A DNA stretch of 52,967 bases. It comes from Bacteroidia bacterium (lineage in GTDB: Bacteria; Bacteroidota; Bacteroidia; Chitinophagales; BACL12). Where the stretch lies: the NCBI GenBank assembly GCA_030432405.1, contig JAUIHG010000004.1:1-52967 (forward strand), in the 5' to 3' direction. Made by a program: the position numbers and the translations under genes. A model generated the notes under the pieces. It saw nothing but the letters and a program-made list of their open reading frames with translations. It was not told the origin of the DNA and did not search any database. Position 1 is the first letter of the stretch. Each line of letters opens with the position of its first letter. This document shows, one piece after another, positions 30,706 through 39,967 of the stretch.

Positions 30706-33627
30706 ATGCGTTTCTGTCCATTGAACCGGACCTTGCCGCGGGCTGTGGCGGCCAGTCGGATTGCGCTTCGCGCGAAGCGCGGCACCGGGCTTTTTTGCGC
30801 CCTGCTGTTGGCCTGTAGTGCCGGGAAAGCCCAGCACCACCACCACGACAGCCATGAGGGCCATGAGCATCACGATCACCAACAGCACCACGAGCCTGCC
30901 GAGCCGGTGCAGGAGACCCCGGCGCACGTGCACGGCATGCACCACGGGCATGAAGCTGGCGCGGATGGCTACCGCATGCTGCACCACTGGAGTTTTCGCC
31001 CGGCGGATGCCGAGGCGGCGTGGGGGCATTCAGAGGTGCCCAACAACGTGCACCTGGACTTGGTGCGGCTGGGCGCCATTCCGCATCCCTGGATCAAGAC
31101 CAACATCGACTCGGTGCAATGGGTGCACCAGCGCGATTGGATTTATACCCACGAGCTGGAGCTGACGGAAGCAGACCTCAACAGCGGGCATCCGGAACTC
31201 GTTTTTGAGGGGCTGGACACCTATGCGGAGGTCTTGATCAACGGCAAACCCATGCTGCAGGCCGACAATGCGTTCCGAAACTGGCGCATTGAAAATGCCG
31301 GTGACATGCTGCGGCCGGGCAAAAATCAAATCGAGGTGCATTTTAAAGCACCGAACCGCATCGAAACGCGCATCCAGGAACGCACGCGCATCAATTGGCC
31401 GGGTGGCGACCGCGTGCTGACGCGCAAGCCCGCCTACCACGACGGCTGGGATTGGGCGCCCAAGCTGCGGACCATGGGCATTTGGCGCAATGCCTATTTC
31501 CACAACTGGAACACCGCCCGTCTGCTGGACGTGGCGCTGCGGCTGGATTCACTGAGCCTCCACGAACCGGACCCGCGTTCCGGCGTTAGCGCCTCCCGGC
31601 GAATGGTCCGCTCAGCCGAAGGCTGGACCGGCCCGCCTTTTGATCCCGACACGGCCTGGATGACGCTGGCCGTGGAGTTTGAGGCCGACACAGAGCAGGA
31701 CCTGCTGCTGCAGCTCGGTGATGAATTTCCAGAACTGGAATGGACGGTCCGTTCCAAAAATGGACGGCAGCGCGTTGAACGGACGCTGGCCGTGCCTGCG
31801 CCCAAATTGTGGTGGACCTGGGACCTCTTGCATGCATCGCAGGATCCGCACCTCTACCGTGCGGCTGTCCTGTTGCAAACGGCCGAGGGAGATCTGCTCG
31901 ACCAGCGCCGCTTCCACACCGGTTTGCGCATCATCGACCTGGACACCTCCCGTCAAGGGCCCGATACCGCCCGATTTGCGTTTCGGCTCAACGGGGTGGA
32001 GCTGTTCGCCCGCGGGGCGAACTGGGTTCCGACCAGCACCTTTTTGTACGGCTACCTGCCGGATTATGCCCGCCTGCTCAACGATGCGCGGACCAGCAAC
32101 CTGAACATGCTGCGCGTCTGGGGCGGGGGCGTGTACGAATGGGACGCCTTCTACGAAACCTGCGACCGACTGGGCATCCTGGTCTGGCAGGACGCCATGT
32201 TTGCCTGCGGCATGGTGCCCGGTGAAAACACCCGCTACCCGCAGTTCACCCAGAACGTGGAACGCGAAATCCGGGAACAAGCCCGACGCCTGCGGCGACA
32301 TCCGAGCTTGGCGCTGTGGTGCGGCAACAACGAAATTGCCGAAGGCTGGGAGCGCTGGGGTTGGCAGAACGGGCGGTCCAAAAAGGAACGCGAGCGTCTG
32401 GAAGCGGACTATGCTTTTCTTTTTGAACAGGGCATTCCGGAATGGATTGCCGAGGAAGATCCCTACACGCCGTACTGGCCGTCTTCGCCGGAATACGGCA
32501 GGGCGGATCCGCGTGCCTATACCACGGGCGATGCGCACGACTGGTGGGTATGGCACGATGGCCGGCCCTTCAAAAGCCTCGAATACCGCCTGCCGCGTTT
32601 CATGAGCGAATTCGGTTTTCAGGCGTATCCGGATTTGCGCACCATTGCGGCATGGCGCGGCGGCTACCCGGCGCTGTTTGATTCCACGGACGCTTTTTTG
32701 AAAACGCACCAAAAGCATCCGCGCGGTGCCACGCAGATCCACCGCTTTTTGCAGCGTGAACTTGGCGAGGCCCTGCCCGATTCCTTTGCGCAATACGTCT
32801 ACCTCAGCCAGTGGCTGCAGGGCGAAGGCATGGCGCGAGCCGTCGCCGCGCAGCGGCGAAACCGGCCCTGGACCATGGGCAGTTTGTATTGGCAATTCAA
32901 CGACGTTTGGCCGGCCGTTTCCTGGTCGGGCATCGATGTGGACGGCCGCTGGAAGGCCATGCAGTACCGCCTGCAGCGCGCCTACGCGGCCATCGCGCCA
33001 AGCCTCTGGGTGGACAGCGTGGTCGTGGATGGGCAGGCGCAGGAGCGCTGGGGACTGGCCCTGATCAACGACACCCGCTTGCCGGAAAATGTGGTGTGGA
33101 CCGTCAAAGCCCTGACCGCCTCCGGCGAAAACCTTTACGAAGCGGCCGGTTACAGCCCCCTGAAGCCCGGCCGTGTGGACACCGTCTGGAAGGCCGAAAC
33201 GCAAAAATTGGAAGCGCTCCAGCGCGACGACGTGCTGCTCCACACCGAAGTGCGCCGCATGGGCGAAGCCCTGGGCCAGGACACCCGCATGCTGTGCAGC
33301 CCTTGCAACTGGCCGCTGGCCGAAAGCGGATTGACCTACCGCATCGAACACGAAGCCGGCGGATGGCCGGTGGTGCTGGTTCGCGTGGAACATCCCGCCA
33401 TCGGCGTTTGGTTGCATTCGCCCTATGAAGGGCGCTTTTCCGAAAATGGATTTGACCTGATGCCGGGCCGCGAAATGCGGGTGGAATTCAAAGCGCCCTT
33501 CGGGCGAAAACCCGGCTGGAACGTGGAGGTCCCCGATCCGAAGCGGTTTGCAGAAAGCCTGCGCATCTTCACCCTCGGTGATGTACTGGAGGGACCGCGG
33601 AGCCGGGCGATGCTTGACGATGAATAA
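30706..33627 (+). CDS. GH2 beta-mannosidase, predicted lipoprotein with His-rich linker
   Basis: 973 residues. The signal region ends LFCALLLACSAG, a fair lipobox (LLAC). A His-rich linker of ~45 residues follows, including HHHHDSHEGHEHHDHQQHHE. The GH2 beta-mannosidase fold begins at about residue 85 (LHHWSFRPADAEAAWG, ...PGGDRVLTRKPAYHDGWDWAP). The acid/base is Glu543 in WCGNNEIAEGWERWG and the nucleophile is Glu635 in FMSEFGFQAYP. RGANWVPTSTF and WGGGVYEWDAFYE are further beta-mannosidase blocks. It should release the core beta-1,4-mannose of N-glycans or short mannosides in the periplasm or on a membrane surface. It is the first gene of the N-glycan locus, with its stop adjacent to or overlapping the GH92 start. 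Confidence 0.94.
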   Translation: MRFCPLNRTLPRAVAASRIALRAKRGTGLFCALLLACSAGKAQHHHHDSHEGHEHHDHQQHHEPAEPVQETPAHVHGMHHGHEAGADGYRMLHHWSFRPADAEAAWGHSEVPNNVHLDLVRLGAIPHPWIKTNIDSVQWVHQRDWIYTHELELTEADLNSGHPELVFEGLDTYAEVLINGKPMLQADNAFRNWRIENAGDMLRPGKNQIEVHFKAPNRIETRIQERTRINWPGGDRVLTRKPAYHDGWDWAPKLRTMGIWRNAYFHNWNTARLLDVALRLDSLSLHEPDPRSGVSASRRMVRSAEGWTGPPFDPDTAWMTLAVEFEADTEQDLLLQLGDEFPELEWTVRSKNGRQRVERTLAVPAPKLWWTWDLLHASQDPHLYRAAVLLQTAEGDLLDQRRFHTGLRIIDLDTSRQGPDTARFAFRLNGVELFARGANWVPTSTFLYGYLPDYARLLNDARTSNLNMLRVWGGGVYEWDAFYETCDRLGILVWQDAMFACGMVPGENTRYPQFTQNVEREIREQARRLRRHPSLALWCGNNEIAEGWERWGWQNGRSKKERERLEADYAFLFEQGIPEWIAEEDPYTPYWPSSPEYGRADPRAYTTGDAHDWWVWHDGRPFKSLEYRLPRFMSEFGFQAYPDLRTIAAWRGGYPALFDSTDAFLKTHQKHPRGATQIHRFLQRELGEALPDSFAQYVYLSQWLQGEGMARAVAAQRRNRPWTMGSLYWQFNDVWPAVSWSGIDVDGRWKAMQYRLQRAYAAIAPSLWVDSVVVDGQAQERWGLALINDTRLPENVVWTVKALTASGENLYEAAGYSPLKPGRVDTVWKAETQKLEALQRDDVLLHTEVRRMGEALGQDTRMLCSPCNWPLAESGLTYRIEHEAGGWPVVLVRVEHPAIGVWLHSPYEGRFSENGFDLMPGREMRVEFKAPFGRKPGWNVEVPDPKRFAESLRIFTLGDVLEGPRSRAMLDDE
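30761..30780. repeat. Palindrome GCGCTTCGCGCGAAGCGC, copy in the GH2 gene
   Basis: An 18-bp perfect palindrome at 30763-30780 preceded by TT. It encodes ALRAKR within the n-region of the signal sequence. The same 20 bases occur in the GH92 gene (34436-34455) in a different reading frame. Confidence 0.7.
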
Positions 33628-33655
33628 ATGGCCCTGGTCCGCTATGGTAGAACGA

Positions 33656-36600
33656 ATGTTCCAAAATAAGGCCGGGTTTCGGTGTCCGATTCGCCGTTTG
33701 TTCACCACGAGCATGGCCGGTGCTGTGCTGCTCGGTTTGAGCGCCTGCCAAATGGATGCGCACCAACCCGGGCAAGCAGATGCAGAGGAAACCGATCCCT
33801 ACACACTGGTTGACCCCTTCATTGGTACCGGTGGCCATGGCCATACCCACCCTGCGGCTACGCTGCCTTTTGGCATGATCCAGGCCGGACCGGATACGCG
33901 GCTGGAAGGCTGGGACGGCTGCTCGGGCTACCACTACGACGACGACACCATTTACGGCTTCAGCCAAACGCATTTGAGCGGCACGGGCGTCAGCGACTAC
34001 GGCGACATCCTGCTCATGCCTTTTGATGCCGCAGCGGACATCCCCACTACGGCGGCATATCCGTTTCGTCAGGGCTTTGCCCACGCGGACGAGTCGGCAG
34101 CGCCCGGGCACTATGCCGTTCGGCTGGCCAATGGCATGGAAGTGGACATTGCTGCAGGCCTGCGCAGCGCCAGCTACCGCATTGTTTTTCCCGCCGGCGT
34201 GCAGCCGGCCCTGTGGGTGGACCTGGCGCACCGCGACAAAGTGGTCGGGTACGGCCTGGAGCTTCACGACGATTCGGTGCTGTCCGGGTTTCGCATTTCG
34301 GATGCCTGGGCCGAAGGGCAGCATTGCCATTTCTGGTTGCAGACCGATCGATCGGTCCAAAACGTCCAGGAACAAGGCGGTTCCGTGAAGCAACCCACAA
34401 CGGCAACCACCACGTTTTCGGGCCAACGCTTGGGCTTGCGCTTCGCGCGAAGCGCAAAAGCAGAGCAACCCGACACGCTGCATTTCCGCATTGCCATCAG
34501 CGCCGTGGACGGAAAGGGGGCGCAGCAAAACCTGCAAGCCGAGGCGTTGGGCAGCCACACGGCGTATCGGGCCGCAGCCGAAGCAGAGTGGCGTGAAGCG
34601 CTCGAAAAAGTGCAGGTCTATGGCGGCACAGAAGCCCAGCGGCGGGCCTTTTATACCGCACACTACCACGCCCTGCTGGCGCCCAACCGCTTCGACGATG
34701 CGGACGGACGCTACCGCGGTATGGACCATGGCATTTACGATGCACGGCGTGCAGATGGACCTGGGGAAGTGTACACGGTTTTTTCGCTTTGGGATACCTA
34801 CCGCGCGGCACATCCCTGGTACAGCCTGGTGCACCCGAAGCGCAATGCGGCCTTTGTGCAGAGCCTGCTGGACGATTACAAAACCGGCGGGGTGCTGCCC
34901 ATTTGGAAACTCTCCGACCATTACACCGGCTGCATGATCGGCTACCACGCCGTGCCGGTCATCGTGGATGCCTGGGCCAAAGGCCAACTGCCTTCGGCCG
35001 AAGACCAGGATCTGGCCCTGGAAGCCATGGTGCACAGTGCAGAGCTGCCCCGACTTGGTTTGCCGGCCTACATGGAACACGGCTACATCCCTGCGGACCA
35101 GGAAGCCGAGTCGGTGTCCAAGACGCTGGAGTATGCGTATGATGACGCGTGCATCGCCTACATGGCGGCGCGGCTTTTCATGGAGCGCCAAGGGGCTTTT
35201 GATGGGTTGATCAACGGGGCTTCAATGGAGGTGACCGATGCATCCATGTACGATCTGTCCCGGCGTTTTGCCCGAAGAGCAGGAGCTTACAGGCACCTTT
35301 ACGATCCAACGTCAGGCTTTTTCCGCGCACGCCGCAACGGCGGCTTTGTGGAACCTTTTGACCCGGCCGAAGTCAATTTGCATTTCACCGAAGCCAATGC
35401 CTGGCATTATGCTTTTGCCGCGGTGCAGGACCTGGAAGGATTTGCGGCTTTGAGCGGCGGCCGGGAGGCTTTGCTCGAACGCCTCGATGCCTGCTTCAGC
35501 GCGGCTTCTGCAACCAGCGGCCGCGAGCAAGCCGACATCACCGGGCTGATCGGTCAATACGCACACGGCAACGAGCCTTCACACCATGTGGCCTACCTCT
35601 ATGCCTTGTTGGGCCAACCCTGGAAAACGCAAAAGCGGGTTCGGCAGATTTGTTCGGATTTGTATTCCGACCAGCCGGACGGGTATTGCGGCAACGAGGA
35701 TTGCGGGCAAATGAGTGCGTGGTATTTGTTTTCGGCCGCAGGCTTTTATCCGGTGCGTCCGGGAATGCCCACCTATACCCTGGGTAGTCCTTTGTTTGAT
35801 TCGGTTCATTTTCATTTTGGAGAAGGCCGGACACTGGCGGTGGTGGCCAGGGGCAATGCACCGGACAAACCCTACATCCAATCCGTGCAGCTCCACGGCC
35901 AGCCCATGGACCAGGCCGTTTTGCATCATGCCGATCTGACCAAGGGCGGGCGCCTGGTGTTGCAGATGGGGGCCAAGCCAAAGCGTGCATGGGCCGCCAC
36001 ACCACCGGCTCATGTCCAATTGGTCAACACAGAACCCGTTTTGCCCGCGCCGTTTGCCTCACCCGCTCCACGCAGTTTTACGGAGCCGTATGACGTGGAA
36101 CTACACAGTGCCGAGGCTGGCGGCAGCATCGAGTGGCAAGCCCTTGCCAAACAGGACCAGCCGGACGCAGAAGCCTGGAAGCCCTATGGGTCCAAGCCAC
36201 TTCGGATGGAAGAAACTCAGCGCATCGCGTTTCGTGCGGTAGCGCCTGCCGGCGAAACCTCCCCGGCGCGCATAAGTCCCGTGGTGTATGCCCATTTCAA
36301 AAAGCGCGATGAGACCTTCCAATTGGACCTGGCATCCACCTTTGCCCCGCAGTACGCCGCCGGTGGCGAAGCGGCCTTGATCGACGGCATCCCCGGCGGT
36401 GCGGACTGGCGCACCGGCGACTGGCAGGGCTACGAAGGCCAGCACCTCACGGCCACCTTGGATTTGGGCCAGGCCTGGTCCCTGGATTCGGTTGGCCTCG
36501 ATTTTCTGCAGGACGAGAATGCGTGGATTTTTTATCCGGAGTCTGTTGCGTTTGAAGTTTCGCCGGAAGGCGAAAACTGGACCCAGCTGGGCATGGCGCG

Positions 36601-36814
36601 TGCACCCGTGGATTGGCAGGCCGAGGGCGTGCGCAGGCACCGTTTTGCCGCGGCAGAAGTGCATGATTTTGCCCCACCCATCCGCTACATCCGCATCAGC
36701 GCACAAAGCCTGAAACAATGCCCGGCCGGACACAAAGGTGCCGGAAACCCCTGCTGGATTTTTGCCGATGAGGTCCGGGTGTTTGGCGGGCCCGTCAGCC
36801 CGTCGGACCCGTGA
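33656..36814 (+). CDS. GH92 alpha-mannosidase lipoprotein with C-terminal carbohydrate-binding-like domain
   Basis: Exo-acting, calcium-dependent alpha-mannosidase family typical of Bacteroidota. The ATG at 33656 gives a 31-residue lipoprotein signal ending LLGLSAC; ATGs at 33620 and 33644 are also possible, the former overlapping the GH2 stop. The GH92 opening DPFIGTGGHGHTHPAATLPF continues to GMIQAGPDTR, WDGCSGYHYDD and FSQTHLSGTG. Core blocks are SLWDTYRAAHPWY, AESVSKTLEYAYDD, GYCGNEDCGQMSAWY and FYPVRPG. After the catalytic part comes a chitobiase-C-like segment (~ residues 790-880) and then an F5/8-type C domain (~ 890-1050, with WQGYEGQHLTATLDLGQAW and YIRISAQS). It removes alpha-mannose caps from high-mannose N-glycans. 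Substrate linkage cannot be read from sequence. Confidence 0.94.
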   Translation: MFQNKAGFRCPIRRLFTTSMAGAVLLGLSACQMDAHQPGQADAEETDPYTLVDPFIGTGGHGHTHPAATLPFGMIQAGPDTRLEGWDGCSGYHYDDDTIYGFSQTHLSGTGVSDYGDILLMPFDAAADIPTTAAYPFRQGFAHADESAAPGHYAVRLANGMEVDIAAGLRSASYRIVFPAGVQPALWVDLAHRDKVVGYGLELHDDSVLSGFRISDAWAEGQHCHFWLQTDRSVQNVQEQGGSVKQPTTATTTFSGQRLGLRFARSAKAEQPDTLHFRIAISAVDGKGAQQNLQAEALGSHTAYRAAAEAEWREALEKVQVYGGTEAQRRAFYTAHYHALLAPNRFDDADGRYRGMDHGIYDARRADGPGEVYTVFSLWDTYRAAHPWYSLVHPKRNAAFVQSLLDDYKTGGVLPIWKLSDHYTGCMIGYHAVPVIVDAWAKGQLPSAEDQDLALEAMVHSAELPRLGLPAYMEHGYIPADQEAESVSKTLEYAYDDACIAYMAARLFMERQGAFDGLINGASMEVTDASMYDLSRRFARRAGAYRHLYDPTSGFFRARRNGGFVEPFDPAEVNLHFTEANAWHYAFAAVQDLEGFAALSGGREALLERLDACFSAASATSGREQADITGLIGQYAHGNEPSHHVAYLYALLGQPWKTQKRVRQICSDLYSDQPDGYCGNEDCGQMSAWYLFSAAGFYPVRPGMPTYTLGSPLFDSVHFHFGEGRTLAVVARGNAPDKPYIQSVQLHGQPMDQAVLHHADLTKGGRLVLQMGAKPKRAWAATPPAHVQLVNTEPVLPAPFASPAPRSFTEPYDVELHSAEAGGSIEWQALAKQDQPDAEAWKPYGSKPLRMEETQRIAFRAVAPAGETSPARISPVVYAHFKKRDETFQLDLASTFAPQYAAGGEAALIDGIPGGADWRTGDWQGYEGQHLTATLDLGQAWSLDSVGLDFLQDENAWIFYPESVAFEVSPEGENWTQLGMARAPVDWQAEGVRRHRFAAAEVHDFAPPIRYIRISAQSLKQCPAGHKGAGNPCWIFADEVRVFGGPVSPSDP
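34436..34457. repeat. Palindrome GCGCTTCGCGCGAAGCGC, copy in the GH92 gene
   Basis: A 22-bp perfect palindrome whose first 20 bases equal those at 30761-30780. Here it encodes LRFARSAK in a poorly conserved loop of the GH92 protein. The reading frame differs from that of the copy in the GH2 gene. Confidence 0.7.
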
Positions 36815-36896
36815 TGGGGTGCAGCAGAGTCGCCTTGCCGTGCGCCCAAACCGGGCCATGGCGCCCGTTGTATCTTGTGCCGTTCAACCCTTTTTC

Positions 36897-37628
36897 ATGC
36901 GCTTTATTGATTCGCTGCGCTGCGGTGTGGCTTTGCTGATGGTCCTGGTGGCCTTCGCCTGCGTGCAGGCACAGGGCCTTCCCGGCATGCCGGATCCCGA
37001 ACAGGCCAGGGCCGAATTCAAGGCCTTCGGCCAAGCCGCCGACTCGGCGCAAACGCACGCCGTCCATGCGGCTCTTGCTGCATACCGCGAGGCCTTGCTG
37101 GCCCAGGACGGCGCTGCCGCCTGGGAGGCGGTGGATGCCCATACCAGGGCGTACTATGCGGAATTGATCCAAACATGCCAAATGGGCGATTCCGCCGCCT
37201 TGGTGGACTTGTCCGTTTTGGATCTGATGACAGTTCTGGCAGCCCGTATACGTACGCCGGCAGCAGAGCTGGTGCGTTTCAACGGCCGCGACTTTTTTGT
37301 TTATGCCGTTGACGCAGGGATGATCGGCAAAGGGGGTGTTATGGGCATGGATGCCGGGATTGTGCGCACGGCAGGTGACGATGCCAGAGCGGAGGCCTTG
37401 ATGCATGGCGAATCCCCCGGAATATTCCTGGACTTCCATCGGGAGGAAGGTACGTGGCGCTTTGACCTGACCAGCATTTTCGGCATCGCAGAAGCTGCAT
37501 TGACCCTGCAAATCCAAAGCCAGAATCAAAGGCCGGCGGAGTTCATTTTCGAGGTGCTCGAGCTGATGACCGGAGAAAAACCCGATCCCGGCATTTGGCA
37601 TCCCCTGGTGGAAAACGGCAAGCCATGA
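36897..37628 (+). CDS. Exported protein of unknown function in the N-glycan locus
   Basis: 243 residues from the ATG at 36897, where the signal peptide MRFIDSLRCGVALLMVLVAF begins and ends near CVQAQG. The longer frame to 36738 overlaps GH92 and is rejected. The mature protein starts with helices (EQARAEFKAFGQAADSAQTHAVHAALAAYREALLAQD) and AWEAVDAHTRAYYAELIQ. An alpha+beta portion ending EEGTWRFDLTSIFGIAEAAL follows, a layout reminiscent of NTF2-like or DUF4878-type proteins; I cannot assign a family. A TATCTTGT at about 36870 may be a promoter element. Its stop overlaps the next gene's start (ATGA), tying it to the glycosylasparaginase. Confidence 0.8.
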   Translation: MRFIDSLRCGVALLMVLVAFACVQAQGLPGMPDPEQARAEFKAFGQAADSAQTHAVHAALAAYREALLAQDGAAAWEAVDAHTRAYYAELIQTCQMGDSAALVDLSVLDLMTVLAARIRTPAAELVRFNGRDFFVYAVDAGMIGKGGVMGMDAGIVRTAGDDARAEALMHGESPGIFLDFHREEGTWRFDLTSIFGIAEAALTLQIQSQNQRPAEFIFEVLELMTGEKPDPGIWHPLVENGKP

Positions 37629-38665
37629 GTGCGCAAAGGCCCAAACGGTCTTCGCCGTCCAGGCGGCGCTTTTTGCACCAAGCCGGCTTGGGCGGTGCCG
37701 CCCTGGCCCTGGGCAGCGCCTGTTCGAGTGCCGCCGGGTCAAAAGCCCCTGAAGCAGCACAAACTCCGCAAAGTGCGGATTCTGGAACGTCCGGTTCAAA
37801 TAAACCGGTGGTGCTGTCCACCTGGTACCATGGCCTGCCAGCGAACGATGCCGCCTGGGCACTGCTCTCAACAGGCGGCACAGCACTGGACGCTGCAGAA
37901 GCCGGTGTGCGCATCCCCGAAGCCGACCCACAAAGCAACAGCGTGGGCTATGGCGGCTTGCCGGACCGCGACGGCCATGTGACCCTGGACGCGTGCATCA
38001 TGGACCACGAAGGCCATTGCGGGGGCGTGGCTTTTTTGGAAGGCTACAAGCACCCCATTTCGGTGGCGCGCAAGGTCATGGAAGAAACGCCCCATGTGCT
38101 GTTGACCGGCCAGGGTGCCGCGCAATTTGCAGCGGAAATGGGTTTTCAGCAGGAAGACCTGTTGACCCCCGAAGCCCGTGCGGACTGGCAGGAATGGCTC
38201 AGGGATGGCCACCATGCGCCGCCCGTCAACGCCCAAAACCACGACACCATTGGTCTGCTCGCTCTGGACGGCGAAGGCCGTTTGGCCGGCGCTTGCACCA
38301 CCTCGGGCCTGGCCTACAAAATGCACGGCCGGGTAGGGGACAGCCCTTTGATCGGGGCCGGCCTCTATGTGGATGGCGCGGTCGGCGGAGCCACCGCCAC
38401 GGGCATGGGTGAGATGGTCATCAAGGTATGCGGCAGCTTTCTGGTGGTGGAACTCATGCGCCAGGGCGCCAGTCCGCAGGAAGCCTGCGAAGCCGCCGTA
38501 CGGCGGATTGCCGAGCGCCAGGACCTCGAAGACCGTCAGGTGGGCTTTCTGGCGCTTGACCGGCAGGGCCGGACGGGTGCCTTCGCCATCCGTGGCGGCT
38601 TCAATTATGCCTTGACCCACGAAGGGCAGCACGGCATGCAGGATGCGGCGTCGCTGGTGCCCTGA
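37625..38665 (+). CDS. N4-(beta-N-acetylglucosaminyl)-L-asparaginase, Tat lipoprotein
   Basis: 346 residues. Cleaves the GlcNAc-Asn bond that remains when an N-glycosylated peptide is degraded. The Tat signal has the twin-arginine run RRRFLHQAGLGGAALALGSA followed by Cys, so it is folded before export and probably lipid-anchored. The Ntn-hydrolase core includes NSVGYGGLPDRDGHVTLDA, the autoproteolysis site NHD/T with nucleophile Thr208 (NAQNHDTIGLLALD), GRLAGACTTSGLAYKMHGRVG and the substrate-binding GDSPLIGAGLYVDG. The ATG overlaps the previous stop by four bases. Its presence next to two mannosidases defines the locus as N-glycan catabolism. Confidence 0.95.
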   Translation: MSAQRPKRSSPSRRRFLHQAGLGGAALALGSACSSAAGSKAPEAAQTPQSADSGTSGSNKPVVLSTWYHGLPANDAAWALLSTGGTALDAAEAGVRIPEADPQSNSVGYGGLPDRDGHVTLDACIMDHEGHCGGVAFLEGYKHPISVARKVMEETPHVLLTGQGAAQFAAEMGFQQEDLLTPEARADWQEWLRDGHHAPPVNAQNHDTIGLLALDGEGRLAGACTTSGLAYKMHGRVGDSPLIGAGLYVDGAVGGATATGMGEMVIKVCGSFLVVELMRQGASPQEACEAAVRRIAERQDLEDRQVGFLALDRQGRTGAFAIRGGFNYALTHEGQHGMQDAASLVP

Positions 38666-38699
38666 TCTGCATTGCTGCAACAGAACCACTCCAATTTCC

Positions 38700-39926
38700 A
38701 TGAACGCAACCGCCACTCCTGCAGGCAGCTCCACCAGCCGCCGTTTCGGTTTTGTCCTTTTGGTGCAGCTCTTTTTCCTGTGGGGCTTCATGACGGCCCT
38801 CAACGACATCTTGCTGCCCTACTTGAAGGGCTTGTTTGATTTGAGTTTCCTGGAGGCGAGCCTGGTGCAGTTTTGTTTTTTTGCGGCCTACGGCATCATG
38901 GGCATTCCTTCGGGATTGTTGCTTGAAAAGCTCGGGCACCAAAAAGGCATTGTGGTAGCGCTGGGGACCATGGCCCTGGGCTGCTTGTTGTTCCTTCCCG
39001 CTGCACGCCTATTGAGCTATCCGCTTTTTTTGTTTGCGCTGTTTGTTTTGGCCAGCGGCATTGTGGTGCTGCAGACGGCTGCCAATCCCTTTGTGACCCT
39101 GTTGGGAACGCCGGAAACTGCAGCCAGCCGCCTGAACCTCAGCCAGGGCTTCAATTCCCTCGGCCATACCCTGGGCCCACAGTTTGGCGCTTTCCTTTTG
39201 CTCCGTAACATCGAGGGGCTCGAAGGGACGGCTGTGGCCGAAGCCGTGCGGCAACCCTACCTGTTTCTGGCCGCTGTGCTGTTCTTGCTGTCCATCCTCT
39301 TTGTGGTGGTCAAACTGCCCACCCCGGCCGATGATCAGCCTGACGCAGATCCATCAGCTGGCGGTTCCATCTGGAAGCACGCCTCTTTCCGTTTTGGTGT
39401 GCCCGCCATTTTCCTTTACGTTGGGGCGGAAGTGGCCGTGGGAAGCTATCTGGTGGACTATTTTGGAACGGAACGTCTGGGCGGACTGCAAAAGGAGCAG
39501 GCCGGTTACCTGATTTCCTGGTACTGGGGCTCGGCCATGGTGGGCCGCTTTGTCGGTGCCGCCCTCATGCAGCGCATCAAAGCCCAGCACCTGTTGGCCT
39601 TCAACGGCGTAATGGCCATTCTGCTGCTGTTGGTTTCCATGAACACGGTAGGAGCCACCGCGCGGATTGCCGTGCTGGGTGTGGGGCTCTTCAATTCGGT
39701 CATGTTTCCTTCCATTTTCAGCCTTGCGGTTTCCGGACTGGGTGCCCAGACCCACCGTGGGTCGGGCTTTTTGATCATGGCCATCGTTGGCGGTGCCTTC
39801 TGGCCGGCCCTGCAGGGCTGGACGGTCGACCAAATCGGCCTCACGCTGTCCTTCATCGTGCCGGCCATCGGCTATGCCTACATCGCGTGGTACGGGGCCC
39901 GCGGTGCCCGGCACGCCGTGGCCTGA
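38700..39926 (+). CDS. FucP-type sugar MFS transporter
   Basis: 408 residues from the ATG at 38700, about twelve membrane helices. The N-terminal RFGFVLLVQLFFLWGFMTALND and LLPYLKGLFDLSFLEASLVQ belong to the FucP/GluP sugar:proton symporter family, as do LQTAANPFVTLLGTPETAASR and LNLSQGFNSLGHTLGPQFG. The family takes up L-fucose, glucose/galactose or N-acetylglucosamine. In this locus GlcNAc or mannose freed by the neighbouring enzymes is the likely cargo, by context only. It lies 34 nt downstream of the asparaginase gene. Confidence 0.92.
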   Translation: MNATATPAGSSTSRRFGFVLLVQLFFLWGFMTALNDILLPYLKGLFDLSFLEASLVQFCFFAAYGIMGIPSGLLLEKLGHQKGIVVALGTMALGCLLFLPAARLLSYPLFLFALFVLASGIVVLQTAANPFVTLLGTPETAASRLNLSQGFNSLGHTLGPQFGAFLLLRNIEGLEGTAVAEAVRQPYLFLAAVLFLLSILFVVVKLPTPADDQPDADPSAGGSIWKHASFRFGVPAIFLYVGAEVAVGSYLVDYFGTERLGGLQKEQAGYLISWYWGSAMVGRFVGAALMQRIKAQHLLAFNGVMAILLLLVSMNTVGATARIAVLGVGLFNSVMFPSIFSLAVSGLGAQTHRGSGFLIMAIVGGAFWPALQGWTVDQIGLTLSFIVPAIGYAYIAWYGARGARHAVA

Positions 39927-39967
39927 GGCGGTGCACCGGTGTGCTGTATACCGGTCGGGACAAGCGG

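Noticed and set aside
32004-32022. GTTCGCCC-GCG-GGGCGAAC palindrome in the GH2 gene taken as an inserted element
   Set aside because: It encodes FARGANW, a conserved beta-mannosidase motif, so the residues are constrained by function; it is listed only as a sequence match to the palindrome family, not as an insertion.
31612-35191. Two long minus-strand frames (700 and 540 codons)
   Set aside because: Both are antisense to the GH2 and GH92 genes, which have complete catalytic motifs.
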